From Calonectria ilicicola (lineage: Eukaryota > Ascomycota > Sordariomycetes > Hypocreales > Nectriaceae): a stretch of 64,000 nt of DNA. Below, one piece after another: positions 1 through 13,000 of this stretch (position 1 is the first letter of the stretch; the number at the start of each line of letters is the position of its first letter). The notes beneath the pieces are model-generated. The model was not told the origin of the DNA. It made no database searches and was given only the letters and a program-made list of their open reading frames with translations. The position numbers and the translations under genes are program-made. Where the stretch lies: contig CP085831.1 in NCBI GenBank assembly GCA_020809705.1, positions 1,178,001-1,242,000 on the forward strand. Reading direction: 5' to 3'.

Positions 1-3000
1 AGAACATACTATATCATGCCAATGCCGCAGCGAATTCAATACCCCAGGATGAGTTTTTAAGAGAATTCTCTCTCTCAAGCTGGGTCACCCTCGTGAATCT
101 ATTCGAAAAATCCGCAGATCATCGATATCCCCAAAACGCAAGTCTATCATATATTCTTGCGCACCGAGGTCATGCTGCCCTGGTTCATACAAGACTAAGA
201 TCGGGGGATGATCTTTCGGTCACTTCAAAAGAGGTATTCAGAGATCCGCTGCTTGACTCATTGGCCAATAGACAGAAAGGCGGTGCTGTCGCTCTCCCGA
301 GGCTACCATTGAATCTGCATGGCACATACAAAGCTTCTGAAAGCTCGAGCCACCAGAAAAGTCGAATGTATAAAAAGCGAATTGCGATATCTTGGGCTGC
401 AGAAAACAACCAAAAAGAAATGCTCAGTTTATTGATGGAGAGAGGAATTTATGTTGATGAAGTTGATGGAGAGGGCAGAACAGCACTGTCAAGAGCCTTG
501 GAACACGGGCATCATGCAATAACCAAACTCCTCATTGACGGAGGTGCCAATATTGATTTCTGTGATAAAATCGGCCGAACATCCCTCTTTTGGGCCGCTA
601 AGGGTGGTGATGAAGCAATTGTAGAATTTCTTCTTCGCTGCGGTGCCAAAGCCAGTTGTGTTGATAGGAGCGGGAAAACACCTCTGTTTTGCGCAGCTGT
701 TCATGGCTCTGAAGCCATAGGGAAACTCCTCATTGATAGAGGTGTTGATGTTAACCTTAGAGAAAAGATGGGACGAACACCCATTTTCTGGGCTGCAAAG
801 CATGGCCATAAAGAATTCATCAAACTCCTACTTCGCTACGGTGCCGAAGTCAATTGCTTTGAAAATAATGGACAATCACCTCTCTTTTGGGCGGCGAAGA
901 ATGGCCACACAGCAGTGGCAAAGCTCCTTATTAATAAGGGCATCGATCCGAATTTTAGTGATCACACTGGACGGACACCTCTCTTCTGGGCCGCGAAGTA
1001 TGGGCAAGAAGACTTTGTCAAAATTCTCCTTCGTCATGGTGCCGATGTCAAATATATTGATAGTAGTGGACGAACGCCTCTTTTTTGGGCCGCCAGGCAT
1101 GGCTACAAAGATATAGTGAGGATATTTATTAACAACGGTGCCAAGGTTAATTGCATCGATTACGATGGACAATCACCCCTTTTTTGGGCTGCAAGGCACG
1201 GACATGAACACACAGCGCGGCTCCTCCTTCAATGCGGCGCGGATGTCAACTGTGTTGATTACAGTGGCCAAATTCCTCTGTCTTGGGCAACAAAACATGG
1301 CCATAACGCTACCATCAGACTTCTAATTAGCAGGGGCTCCAATCTCAATTGGGTAGATAGAAATGGATTAACGTCTCTCCATTGGGTATCTGCGAATCTC
1401 CAGAAAGCGACAGAAGGGCATCATCATGAACACAAGAAAATACAGCCAATGAACACTAATCCTGGCAAAGATTCCGAAGATGCCTTCACATACTCCGCCA
1501 CTACTATAACTAGTAATCAGACTATTTCCAAAGAGGAAGACATCTCTCAGCCCACACAAGGGCTAATGGAGGAAGATTTTGACGATGCACAGACTGAGTA
1601 TTTAACGGAGTCGAGCGACACACACACAAGACCACAAACCTTTATTGCAGAGTTAGCTATGTGTCTATTCAACGAAATACGCTCATTAGAAACAGATACA
1701 GAGACTCAAATACGAGTTGCGGAAATTTTACCTGAGCTGCTTAGAGCTTTTTCACTGCGAGTTGGATATTCCTCTGCCAAAACTACCCCTTCCCAAAAGC
1801 ACCGAGAGCTTATGGTTTTAGTACATAAGCACAGAAAGTGAGTAGACGACCCCTTTGATCACAATTCCTTCTCTGCAGCCAATTATAATTTCAAGATATT
1901 TGTCTAATACTATGAAAATATAGTGAAATCGCTAGAACCTTTGCTAGTACAATACTCAATCAAGAACAAAGCAAGAAGACCATTGGACCTGACCCTGAGC
2001 TTGTTGACTGGGAAATGGCAGGAGAACGTATTTATTCTCAGAGTGACATTCCTATGAATACTGATCCACAAAGTTATGGGGAAAAAGAATCTCAACACAA
2101 ACTAGAAACCAATTCCAAGCTTTGCAACTCAAATGATACTATTAGTAAAGCTCAATCAACAGAGGGGGTTTTTGCGGGAGATTCCGAAGTCAAGGATGAA
2201 GCGTGGCTTGAATGGCAAGAGTTCATTCTCAATGACGATAGCTTCAAATGGTTTATATCAAAGCTAAAGAGAGAATTTGAGTTCTCGTCAACTAAACCTT
2301 ACACCATTCAAACCATTGGGAACAAGATTATGTCTTCACTCCATTCACCTCGGCGTATGAGCAAATATCTGAGCTCTCCGAATTATATTGCACATTTCGA
2401 GTTAGATTGGGACATATATGAATTCTTTGAAACACAAGACTACATGAAGTCACCAGCAGAAGCTTTAGAAGGAATCATCACGATCACAGGAACCCAATCT
2501 GATGCGCAGGCAGTGACCTGTGCTCAATACTTGCATCAGATTTGGCCCTTGACTGGACTGATAATACTTCAGTTAGTGAAGGATGTTGTACTCTCTCAGG
2601 GTAAACACACTTGTGAGTCATGCGTTCTACGGTGATATGCAGCTATTACGAATGCATGCTCAAAATGGCTCTAGGTCAACTACCAGATGGGACTCTCCTG
2701 GAAGCATGGATCTGGGACTGCAAGTTTATAGTGGAGGCTACCGGTACTACAGCATCTCTCAGTGAAACCGCAGAGCAAATTGGTTGGCTTGGGGCCGCTT
2801 TGAGAACTTCCCCACAGAATAAGGGGCTTGTATACTGTACTCCAGTTATCATTGACATTACTCAGGAGCCATTGTCACAGTCCAAAGTACGGCATTTGCG
2901 GGCTAGTATTATCTGCAATTTTGGCTTTATATTGGAGGAAATCCCGGAGGTCCACCCAAAAACAAACGGGAAGTGTTGGCATGATATTTTCAACAATCCT

Positions 3001-5727
3001 GTTATTGTGAGAGGGTATCCAATTCCGTCAAGATTTGATCAAGATACAGGACTAGAAATTCCTCTCAATATCATGTCAGGATTGATTCGGTCCCATCGAG
3101 TTGATTTCTTTGACAAAAAAGTCTTCATCAAAGGATTCTCAACAATATTGATACCGGTACAACAGATTAACGACATCATTTACTGGCACTTAATCTATAA
3201 ACAAGATGGCAGTCGTATATCTTACTTGGATAACTATATTTCACAAGAGGAACATATTTCTGGCCTATCTCTTGAGAACTTTCGACATGTACTTGGCTGG
3301 TGTTCTGAGGCCCAGTTCTATGGAGGTGAGAATCAGTCCAACAAGCATGATGCAAATACTCACCATATAATAGCTTCGTCTCGGGCAAATTATTCAGTCA
3401 CTCACTCTCAACTGGGTCGACCGAGTCCAAAATGTGCGCTTTTCAACACTTCCGTTTCCTCGGGAAGAACAATCGTGGGGGGTTCATCATTCGACATTGG
3501 TCTCAAAGACACCCCCATCCATGTATCGCGCTCAGGTCACATCACCCAATTACAATGGATAGTCACGAAATGCGTGCTATTATGGGATGAGCGCGATAAA
3601 AGAGGATGGCTCATAAACGGAGCGAGTGCCTTGTTGCATCTTGTCCGAGCTTCGTTAAAACATGAGAGCAAAGGTCTATTTAGATCAGTGTTTCTATTTA
3701 ATGATGAAGCCCTGCAAGAATCGGGTGCCCCGTTCACAGCCAAATCTGCCATTGATGTATTGATCAATGATATGAATCGTGATATAAAATTATATAAAGA
3801 AGATGATGGTTATATACTTCTTAAGGACCGAATTTCTCATTTTTATAATATTCTTGAGAAACTTATTGATCATCAGACATATATAGCAGGTGCCTATGGT
3901 AAAGGTCTGAGTCACATACCACGAAGCTACCTCGAAGGATGGGACTTTGAGGAGTTGGCAAAAAAGCGTGACCCTTTACATCCCTATGTAGCCACTATAG
4001 AGCAACAGGGAAAAGGATGGATCGATTTCACGAGGTCTATCCAAGCAGTTGCTCTAATCGGAAGAGGCTTTGGTGATATAATCCAACCAGCACAGAGGGA
4101 TATTTGTGGCCAATGGTCTAAACTCCCAACTCAGAAATATTATATTGCGAGCTGTATTTCCGATCTCAGGGATATGATTCAAGAGCATAGTTTTCCTGAT
4201 GATGGTCATATCCGGCTGAGTGAAACGATGATATGGCATACTCCAACGACAATCTTTGGACCCTGTCTCTGCAAGGACGCCCTGCATAATGGCCGATGCG
4301 AGCCAGTACAGACTCTTTTCCCCTCTGCCTTATCTGCGAGCCTACAGCCAAGTAGGCATGCAGTCCCAGAGGAGGATTCTGGCGCTCTCATCTTCGGCCA
4401 TAATTCAACATTCCCATGGATCTGGGAAGATACCGGTCACCCTCGAGAAGAATCTTTGAAGGCAGATATGCTCCCTTCCAAGGCAATAGGAGACGGCCAA
4501 AGATTTGCAGATAGGGGGGTTGAGCTCAGTCCAGTATCGGAAACCCACATTCCCACTCCCCCTCTCTCTATTACAAGCTCCCGATTAACCAATTCGCCAA
4601 AGGACTTAGAAGTCGGGTCCTCCACCGGGCAGTCTTCTCCTTCTATCGATGGTAATACACTCCCTCTAGAGCACTATACTGTGGGAATAATATGTGCATT
4701 GCCAAAAGAGCTGGCGGCAGTGCTTACGCTCTTTGACACGAAGCACGCCCCTCCAAAGGGACTCGAAGATAATAATGATAATAATCATTATAAGTTCGGC
4801 ATAATGGCGCAGCATAATGTCGTCGCTGCTACTCTTCCAGTTGGCGAATATGGGACTAATTCAGCAGCATCGGTCGCTACAAACATGACTCGTAGCTTTC
4901 CAACGTTATCATTTTGTTTATTAGTTGGTATTGGAGGTGGTGCGCCGACCCCAAAAAATGATATCCGCCTTGGAGATGTTGTCGTTGGTGTTCCTCAAAA
5001 GTCCTTCCCGAGCGTGATTCAGTATGACCTTGGCAAACAAAAAGGACAAGATGGGTTTGAGACGACTGGCACGTTATGCGGTCCATCCCGATTTTTGTGC
5101 AGCACCATTGGTAATCTCATGGCAAACAACAGCCACACATCTGATCTTCTAAGCCAGCAACTAGACAAAATTTCAGCACATAATAATATGGCTCAATACA
5201 GGTATCCATATCATGAGCTAGACGTATTGTTTGAAAATAGTATGAAAATATGCAAGAATTGCCGATCAAAGAACAAGCCTTGCCCCGACAAAGGCCGTCA
5301 TGTACGGAAACGAGTGGCACGCGAAACTCAGCAGCCAATGATACATTATGGAAGAATTGCATCAGGTAATAGTGTCGTCAAAGATTCGGCATTCCGCGAC
5401 CGAATCGCGCGTAAATACGACGTTCTATGTTTTGAGATGGAGGCCGCAGGCATAATGAACCAGATGGACTGTGTTGTGATCCGTGGAATATGCGACTATT
5501 GCGATCAGCACAAGAACGACGCCTGGCAGGAATATGCCGCTGCCGTAGCAGCAGCCTATGCGAAGGTCTTGCTTGGTGCGGTACAAAAGAAAAAGATTCC
5601 AATGCATATTCACACAGAGAGGTTCCGCCAGGTCACTCAGCCAAGTTTAGGATTAAAGCATCGCCAAGCAGATCATGACGAAGAGCCAAGCTCCCATTTG
5701 GTGAAAAGAAGGAAACCTGAGCAGTAG
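1..5727 (+). CDS. Ankyrin-repeat / PNP-UDP phosphorylase-domain protein (NLR-like), 5' partial
   Basis: The frame is open from base 3 to the window edge and the first in-frame start-like codon (93) is only GTG, so the gene begins upstream. Proposed exons are 3-1837, 1924-2600 and 2675-5727, joined by introns 1838-1923 (GTGAGT, CTAATAC branch, TATAG) and 2601-2674; both keep frame and give at least 1,854 residues. Residues about 120-460 hold ten ankyrin repeats of 33 residues with an unusually uniform core (TPLFWAAKHGH). A middle region of about 1,000 residues has no name I know but carries conserved-looking motifs (LPDGT, GYPIP, GLEIPL). The C-terminus (bases about 4675-5580) is a nucleoside-phosphorylase-like domain with VGIGGG, FEMEAAG and RGICDY. 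Ankyrin and PNP domains are typical of fungal NLRs, where PNP is usually N-terminal; here it is C-terminal. A NACHT domain could lie upstream. Two adjacent genes (ending 1841, starting near 2015) is the alternative. Confidence 0.75.
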
Positions 5728-7392
5728 ATAGACATATAGCCTGGCTCAAAAAAAAGAAAAGAAACTACCAATTAATCTCCCAGCGTTTTCTCATCATTAA
5801 ACAAAGATTTATTTTAGTGAATCGTGGACTCGACCAAGAGAGAGCTCCAAAGCCACAACGGCGGCAGATACAACTAAATTTGGTCATGATTTGCCCGACC
5901 AAGATACAATCAATTTCGTCGTCTATATAGCACAATCTTGATACTCTCATGAAAACTTAGACAGTCTTGCTTTATTTTATTAGTACGTGGGTAATATTTA
6001 CTAGACTAGGTCTTTTTGTTTTTGGTATGCTCTGAGATGTCGACGCGTGGTAGGGAAGTTTCGTGTTCGTATCATTAACCGGCGTATGGGAATCATCAGT
6101 GCTCGATGCACATCCTTGAGACATTGGTGAAGAGGAAGATCTTATGGTCTGAAGCAAGAGGGGTTACTACCAACCCCTCCGTGATTACTGTGCACCAAAT
6201 TAATACCGGGAGTGTACGGGCCGGACCTAAATTAGTAGACTTAAGTTGATATATGTTTGCTCGGCTTGTTTGGAAACGACTACGCCGTTACGTTCCATTC
6301 CTATTGGAAAAGGGGTTCGTAGCTTGAGGTGACTTTGGTTGGTAGATTGCCTGATGTATCGTAATCATATTCGTCATAGGAAATTAATTCTGCTGGGTTG
6401 TCCATCGAGGCAACCGCACCTAAGGCGAGGCGTCTGACTTGCCACCCAAGGCAAATAAGGCGTCCCCATCATGGCCGCGGATGACTGAGGGCGTTCATCA
6501 TCCAATCAGAAGTACGCATATTCCCGACTCCAGCTTTCTATCCTCGGCAAACCATCATCCCTTCTAAGCCAAATTGATAATAACCCACATGAACCTCCTC
6601 ATGAGAGCCTATCATGGCCGTTTTTGTCCTACACTTTAGGAGCGAACTGAGACATGCCGATACGAGAGGTACGTCACCAAGTTCTATTTGGGGGCGGCGC
6701 TTTATCACGACGGTATGGAGTGTCTTCAGCCCATCGCAATTGTGTCGGACAAGGCCGACTTTCACACTTTTGTGGTAAAACTTATCGCGATACCATCCGG
6801 ATCCTTTGCTTCACCGCCTCTTGGGTCCCATTTCCCCTCACAAATGTGAATGCATGCCAACATTGTCGCAAATCATGGAGCCCCATGAAAATTCCCCGCT
6901 AAATCATGAGGCTCAAATCGCGAACAGCCATTTATGCCTCTCTTCTAGCATGTACTAGTACACATGTTTTGCGTCTGCGACAATATGCAAACCCGCATGA
7001 GAGCACCATCAGCTGCCTTTAACATCTACTCGTGATTACAAGACATCTGTCGTCCTTTCTTTTGCTCAATAACCCAGTCGCAAATCGAGGTCCAAAGAAG
7101 AAAATTACTCGCTGTTGTCCTCGTTGTCAGACAATAGCCCAGCTTTCAGTGCCAGTAACGGCTTTCAGCTTGCACCAATCTGCTCGAAGTTTTGACGCAG
7201 ACTTGGGTCATCCCGGATCTTCGTCGAGTATGTTGCATAGGACTTTAGTAGGATATCTTCCAAAATTCAACCGTTAGGTGAGTCCATCAACTGAATTTGC
7301 GAAATATTGTGGTTTTCATTTTCTCAACCAACAGAAAGCTAAACCTTTTCCAATGCAGGTGAGGCTTGTGAACGGACGTCCCCATAAACGGA
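5728..7392. other. Intergenic, no supported gene
   Basis: About 1.7 kb between the ankyrin-PNP gene and the zinc-finger gene. Only short open frames without recognisable protein features occur. Near the right end, 7278-7358 has a good intron shape (AG then GTGAGT at the donor, CAATGCAG at the acceptor). It lies just before the next start codon with an in-frame stop between them, so it may be a 5' UTR intron of the zinc-finger gene. Confidence 0.5.
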
Positions 7393-8454
7393 ATGCCAAC
7401 CGGAAAGAGAGACGCCGCAAGAAAGCGGCCCCGAACGGAAGACTATGAGGAAGACATGGACGACGACAACCCATGCGGGCCGTTTCTAGCGTGTCCGTTC
7501 TACAAACTCGACCCTCGCAAATACCATCGATGCGTTGGGAAATACGAGCTGAAAAGATTTGCGGACGTCAAGCAGCACTTGATACGGTGTCACGTTCTCA
7601 AGGGCGCCTACCACTGTCCTAGGTGTTTCTCCGGATGGGACTTATCTGGGCCGTGGGAAGCACACATAGTTGAATCTGCTTGCAAAAAGGTTGCGGGGTT
7701 TAGGAATCTCTATCCAGAGAAAATGTATATTTTCGACCAAATACCGAGAAATTTGGACGACTCTGAGAAGTGGTTTTGGATGTGGGGAAAACTTTTCCCT
7801 GAAAACAATCAGCCAAAGTCTGCCTACGTTTTGAACGGCATCGACGAACCCATCGCCCTAATTCGCCAGGATGCCGAGGTCAATCTCCGGATGGACCTAC
7901 CTATTGTTTTGCCGACTTTCAATATCTCTCTCCCTCCGGATTCTATTGAAAGCCTTGCAACAGAAATCGGGCGCATCATGTTCGAAAATCTCTTGATCAT
8001 GCCGCCACGACTACCGCTACATCCTCATGTGGGTAGCAATGGAATGGGCGTTGCACAATTAGGAATTATACCGGCGCAAAGCTTCGTTGCCCCCCATCAG
8101 CTATCTCATGTCAGCGGCGTTTCTAATCCCGTTCATTACTATCAGAACCGCCCGAAAGCTCAGAAGATTGAAAGCAACTCAATTCCCAATCAAAGTCAAG
8201 CATCGAGCACATCACCAGAGGATGATTCCTACCTTGTCATAGACGCGCCTACCATCGGAAATTTCCTTTTCCACAGCTCTGAGCCGCAGGTTCAGCAAGG
8301 CTACAGTGTCTTGCAGCCAACAGCTAACCAATATGTAGCAATGCCAAGTAATTTGGCCCAACCCTTCAACAATGATAATAGTTTTGGTTTGGTGGATGGA
8401 GACGATGCTGATTACATTAACGTTGAATCCGGGGATGGGAACGCCGCTAGTTGA
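7393..8454 (+). CDS. C2H2-like zinc-finger protein (fungal degenerate-finger family)
   Basis: Single-exon 353-residue protein. The ATG at 7393 is fixed by an in-frame TGA at 7369-7371. The N-terminus is basic then acidic (KKRPRTEDYEEDMDD type). Residues about 30-95 form a Cys/His cluster: ACPFYKLDPRKYHRC, then VKQHLIRCH, then YHCPRC and a distal His, the pattern of a fungal family with one atypical and one classical finger. Next comes a Trp-rich stretch (WFWMWGKLFP) shared with the minus-strand neighbour. The C-terminal third is low-complexity, rich in Asn, Ser, Gln and Pro. Nucleic-acid or protein binding is likely by family resemblance; no specific target can be named. It is transcribed toward its relative at 8868-10003, with about 410 bp between the two stops. 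Confidence 0.75.
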   Translation: MPTGKRDAARKRPRTEDYEEDMDDDNPCGPFLACPFYKLDPRKYHRCVGKYELKRFADVKQHLIRCHVLKGAYHCPRCFSGWDLSGPWEAHIVESACKKVAGFRNLYPEKMYIFDQIPRNLDDSEKWFWMWGKLFPENNQPKSAYVLNGIDEPIALIRQDAEVNLRMDLPIVLPTFNISLPPDSIESLATEIGRIMFENLLIMPPRLPLHPHVGSNGMGVAQLGIIPAQSFVAPHQLSHVSGVSNPVHYYQNRPKAQKIESNSIPNQSQASSTSPEDDSYLVIDAPTIGNFLFHSSEPQVQQGYSVLQPTANQYVAMPSNLAQPFNNDNSFGLVDGDDADYINVESGDGNAAS

Positions 8455-8867
8455 ACCTCGAGCTAGCCTCCTCAAATACAATTTGTCACTGCCAGAAAAT
8501 GCCGCACTCATCTTTCCAGATCGTGAATACCACTTCTTCCGGCCATATATGATAGGATTATGAAATATGCCCCTCTTGATCATTTCTAAAGATTCATGTA
8601 CGGTCCTGTAACAACACATTCCTCGCCTCAGATTTAGCCCCTAATTAACGATTAATAACATCATGGAGTTGTACTTAAATCACGCATTATCTTTAGAATT
8701 CTCGGTTTATTTCTTTTCTATTTTTTTCTTTTCTTCGCGGGATGCAATTCAATTCATCGGACTCTGAAAACAGTATAAAGCCCACATTTACAACGTAGGT
8801 TTAAAAAAAAAACACTCCACATTGAGGGATTTTATTGCTAGACTTGAGACATGGTACCTTGGCGGAC
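8455..8867. other. Convergent intergenic region
   Basis: The 3' ends of two convergent zinc-finger genes meet here. The sequence is AT-rich with poly-T and poly-A runs (around 8710-8730 and 8802-8811) that could serve as bidirectional polyadenylation signals. I see no gene. Confidence 0.5.
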
Positions 8868-10003
8868 CTAGGCCATGCCATAATCCTCAAACAACCTATT
8901 TATCAAATCCTCCAATATGACGGTATAAAAGATTGTCAGAGATACGTCCTGACGAAGTTCAACGGGCAGTTTTTGGGTTGCCAAGTATTGTGAGATGCAG
9001 TCCTTTCCGTGTCTGTCCCAGTAGTCCCGCATCAGAGATACTTCCCATCCGATACCATTGTCTAGATATGGAGAGCATGGTGGTTTAGAATCAGGCAAAG
9101 CAATTTCCCAAATACGGTTCCAACGTGCTATGTCGGCAAGATAGACGCTATCACGCTTGACCAGCTTGCCTTTCTGGTACTCATTGATGCCGTGAATTTC
9201 CTCCGGACTACGTAATTGACATTTCCTATCAAGGACATGACTATCACGAGACATCGCCGTATTAAAAGTCGTGCGACAGATGGGGCAGTATGGTGGTTCC
9301 TTGTGATCGCGCCGGAGGTGGTTTATGACGTCTTCAATATAATGAAGGCTGTGCTTTTGCAGACATTTTCTGTACCTGCGGGGGTCAGAAGCGTAATAGG
9401 GACAAGCCAAGTGAAAATAACCATCAAATCTAGGAATAATGATGAATTGGCTGTCTTGTAAGTCTTCATGCTCCTGTTTGCTCAAATTGGTCTCGAGATA
9501 TTTCGATCGATGAAGTATATCGGTGGTCCTTGTTCGATCGATGAGTGGTAGCCTATGATCTGGCGGCACGATATATCGTGCCGGTTTCATCAATGCTTGT
9601 GCTCTTTGGAATGAGAATTGCATCAAATCTTGTCTCAGGGTCGAAAGATTCGGCGTAAGCTCGTGGATACTATCGAACACACTGGACTCGGTCGGTGATT
9701 CGTTGTCATTGTCGTTAGGTTCGTAGTCGTCGCTCGAGTAACCATCGGAAGAAGAAGAGGAAAATCCGTCGTCTTCTAAAGTTGAATTATAAAGATATTG
9801 AGAGTCGGTCTGGATTGTGCCATTCTGTAAGGTTGCTACCGGCGGCCCGGGCCTGGACTCGTTCGACCCAGTCGGTCCAACAATGGGCGGCAGCGGTTCT
9901 TGTCCAGATTAGTTTAAAATGCCAAAATCACCAAAACTGCCTGGTGATTTGTAGGTAGAAATTTACCTGCGACCCCACCATGGCCTAACCTAATGGGAAG
10001 CAT
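8868..10003 (-). CDS. C2H2-like zinc-finger protein, relative of the convergent neighbour
   Basis: The long open frame alone would start at a GTG (9680), but it stays open upstream to a splice site. Exon 1 9967-10003 (ATG at 10003) plus exon 2 8868-9898, with intron 9899-9966 (GTAAAT donor, AACTAATC branch, ACAAG acceptor), gives 355 residues. An acidic Ser/Asp-rich N-terminal third (SSSSSDGYSSDDYE type) is followed by a finger region with ACPYYASDPRRYRKC, VINHLRRDH, YCPIC and a distal His, then a Trp-containing segment (RWNRIWEIALP, PCSPYL). Order, spacing and total length closely match the 353-residue neighbour, so the two look like old inverted duplicates. Function is unknown beyond likely DNA, RNA or protein binding through zinc. 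Confidence 0.75.
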
Positions 10004-13000
10004 GAGCAGATGTGATGGGAAGAGGCTCGATGTGATGCTACGAACGAATAATTGAAGCCATCGGTAACGCGTCTAACCTTGGATGCTATGCCTTCATATT
10101 TGAACTAGATTATTACTTCGAAATTTGCATTTTCGAATTCCAAAAGTCTTTACCATGGATTTTCAGCGCTAGCCGACCTGTGAGACACGTATGATCAAGT
10201 GCACCATCCAAGACTCGTCGTATTCGGTTTGCGTGACCGACTTTTGCACGCCTCATTCAAGATAATACAACAACACATTTGTGAGGACCAACATTAGTGC
10301 GTGATTGAGAAGAGGGGTTCCAGACCTGAGACATCCAATCGCGAACCATTTTTGGACATAGTGCAGGCTGACACCACAATTGTGAGCACGTTCTGTTTGC
10401 CTTAAATAAAGTGGGCTCAGATTTCATCATTGGCCGCCATGATTCATAGTTCACATGTTGATGCAGCTTAAGGGTCATGCAAAGATATGAGACCAGTTTA
10501 ACGCCGAAGCAGTAAGATATGAAAATAGTTAGCATCGGGGCAGTGCAACCGGTCCTTTATCGGAGTGACATCCCGCGGGCTTTTGTTCGCTGCTTGCATC
10601 CCATCATACGAGACTAGTTATCAGAATGTGCCACATTCCGGTGTCGTGGCATCTTCTCATTTGTGCCTCACTCTTGGCAGCTAGAGAACCTTTCACAATT
10701 GTGTAGTTATCATCAAATGTGCCAGTTGACTAAATTCCGGCAGCCTCTTGGCAAGCTGCCTTCGTGTATTCGGTCCAGATCGATCCATACTGCAGCGCAT
10801 GATGTCACACATACACCATTCTTATCTCAAATGTCAAAACGCAATGCCACAGAGTTCGAGCTACTGGCTAGCAGGTATTTTTCCCAGTTCACTACGTGAC
10901 AAACTAGCTAGACTGTGTTGCAATTCACGACAGAGACAACTATCGTGGCCAGCATAAGCACAGCAATGGGCAAAAATACGCTTTCGTAATGATACCAAAA
11001 TATGACGGCTTTTTTGTCCGTGTGGTAAAGAAGGCCCTGGATCAGATTCATTAGGACAAGCCTCGCCATAACTTCAACATCAAGACCAAAGCCTCGCCAT
11101 AGAGAGCTCAAACAAGGATCGGGCTATTATTTGGAAAGACAGAAAAGTTATATAAACAACCGATTCAGAATCCCCATCCTAATGCATGTTATTATCAGAG
11201 CGCTTTCTCTGAACTTAACGATGAGAAAATAATTATTCAGCCATAAAAATAGTCGCTGGGTAAGATTTTTTACTGCCATTATTTATGAATATATGCCCAG
11301 AACACCGCTATCTGCATTTATCACAGGTCTAGAGATCACTCTTTACAGCAGAGCTCCTATCTTGTCAGTTGAAGAATCTGTCTGAGTCTTGTGGAGCTGT
11401 TGTTGCCAGCCTAGCTATTGAGTGGTCCGCTGGCTTAGTTGCGGTCAGCTATACATTATGAGCTCCGTTGCCGTCCATTGACCCCGATGGTATTAGTTCT
11501 GGGCGTGGTAATCCAGTAAAAGTTACATAATCTCGTCGTTTAAGTTTGTTGTGTGAATTTAAGCTGCACTTAGCCTCGACTACAGATGGGAGATCACGGT
11601 ATTCTTTCTTTCAGTCATGCCAGAATATCGAGGCTATTTACAGAGAGTTACGATGCACATCACCAGTTTCAGTCTCAAAACATAGACAATCATACTTTTG
11701 TATCTATCTCGTTTTGCTCATACCCATCACGCACCCCTGTAAAAGTCATTCAAAAGTCTTTCTTATTCACGCTGGTATCGTCTTCTGCTCCATCCTGTTT
11801 CAACTCATAAGTGTCTTCTCTTATATCCGCCTCTTCGTCGTCCTCGTAATGCTGGGGCATTTTTCCGCTACGACGATGATATCTCTGAGGCGAGATCCTT
11901 GTTGATTCAGTGTCCTCATCAGAATTGAAACCATTGACAGCTGCTCAATGTTCTTTGGAGGCACCGATGATTTAAGGATGTAAAGGAGGTGGCAAAATTG
12001 GTTTCATCTGTGGAATTGCAATTACACTTAAATTTTCATCGCTCAGCCATCAGCTGCCGAACGTGTAATCCACAGTATGGAAGTTAGCTCCAAGTTGCTG
12101 AGCAAAGTTTTGAACACACTATTTTTTTTCCCACGCGGCGACCGACAATATCTCAACCCCATTAGCTGGTGCGTGATCAGTCATCACGATACGTTGCTGC
12201 TAGTTGAGCTTCTGAAATGCATGAAAAGTTGTAGTGTTTCTAGAAGAAGTCTGTTCCTCAAGAATGGATCGAATGTCAGATTGAGTCACGCTCAGATTCG
12301 AGATTCAATATTTCAGGGCTCCAGAGTCACACCCGGGTGGACCCAACCCCAGATCAATAAATGGAATTGAGGTGTATTGCATTACAGGTATTTGAAAGGT
12401 TGACGGTAACTTTCGGGCCAAGCTCTACTAGGCCAGCAACGCTTGCCGAAGGGCTGATAATGTGCATTGGGTTCATGATTGAAGAAATGACGGGTCCACA
12501 GCCTCAACTAATCTCGTGCGAATTAATCCGTCGACACCTAGCCTCTTGTTTCGAACGACCTCTAGCTAACTAAATAGAGCTCAGAGATATCAAAGATTAC
12601 GGCTATGGCCTAATAAGGTGAGGAACTTGCATAAAACAGTGGCTATGCTCGGGCACATTGATAAGATCATGGTTGGCTGGTTCCAGTCCACGTCATGTAT
12701 ACTCTGCCATCAGATACCAACTCAGCCCCCATGCATGACATCAACATCAAAAGAGACTCATACGGCAACCAGATCAAGTCCCCGATCCAGACGCCATAGG
12801 CAAATCAAGAAAAGTTGGAAATTTTTGAAGGACTACTCGGTATACTTTCTCACGAACAAATATTCTCAAGTTCTGCAATACGCACACATATATTTTACTG
12901 CACGTACACATAAAGATATTTGCTATAATTATTCTGGAAAAATTCCTAAGATAACTTTAAAATAAATAAGATTATTTATTTTTAAAATTTCTTCAAGATT

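Noticed and set aside
489..1172. Open frames on the opposite strand and in other frames of the ankyrin array
   Set aside because: They are shadows caused by the periodic repeat.
1839..1841. TGA as the true end of the ankyrin gene
   Set aside because: It overlaps a GTGAGT donor, and splicing to 1924 with a CTAATAC branch continues the frame; kept as the alternative model only.
11546..12573. Several 70-119 codon open frames in the gap before CaMK
   Set aside because: They overlap each other on both strands, lack domains and splice partners; a decayed gene is possible but not supportable.
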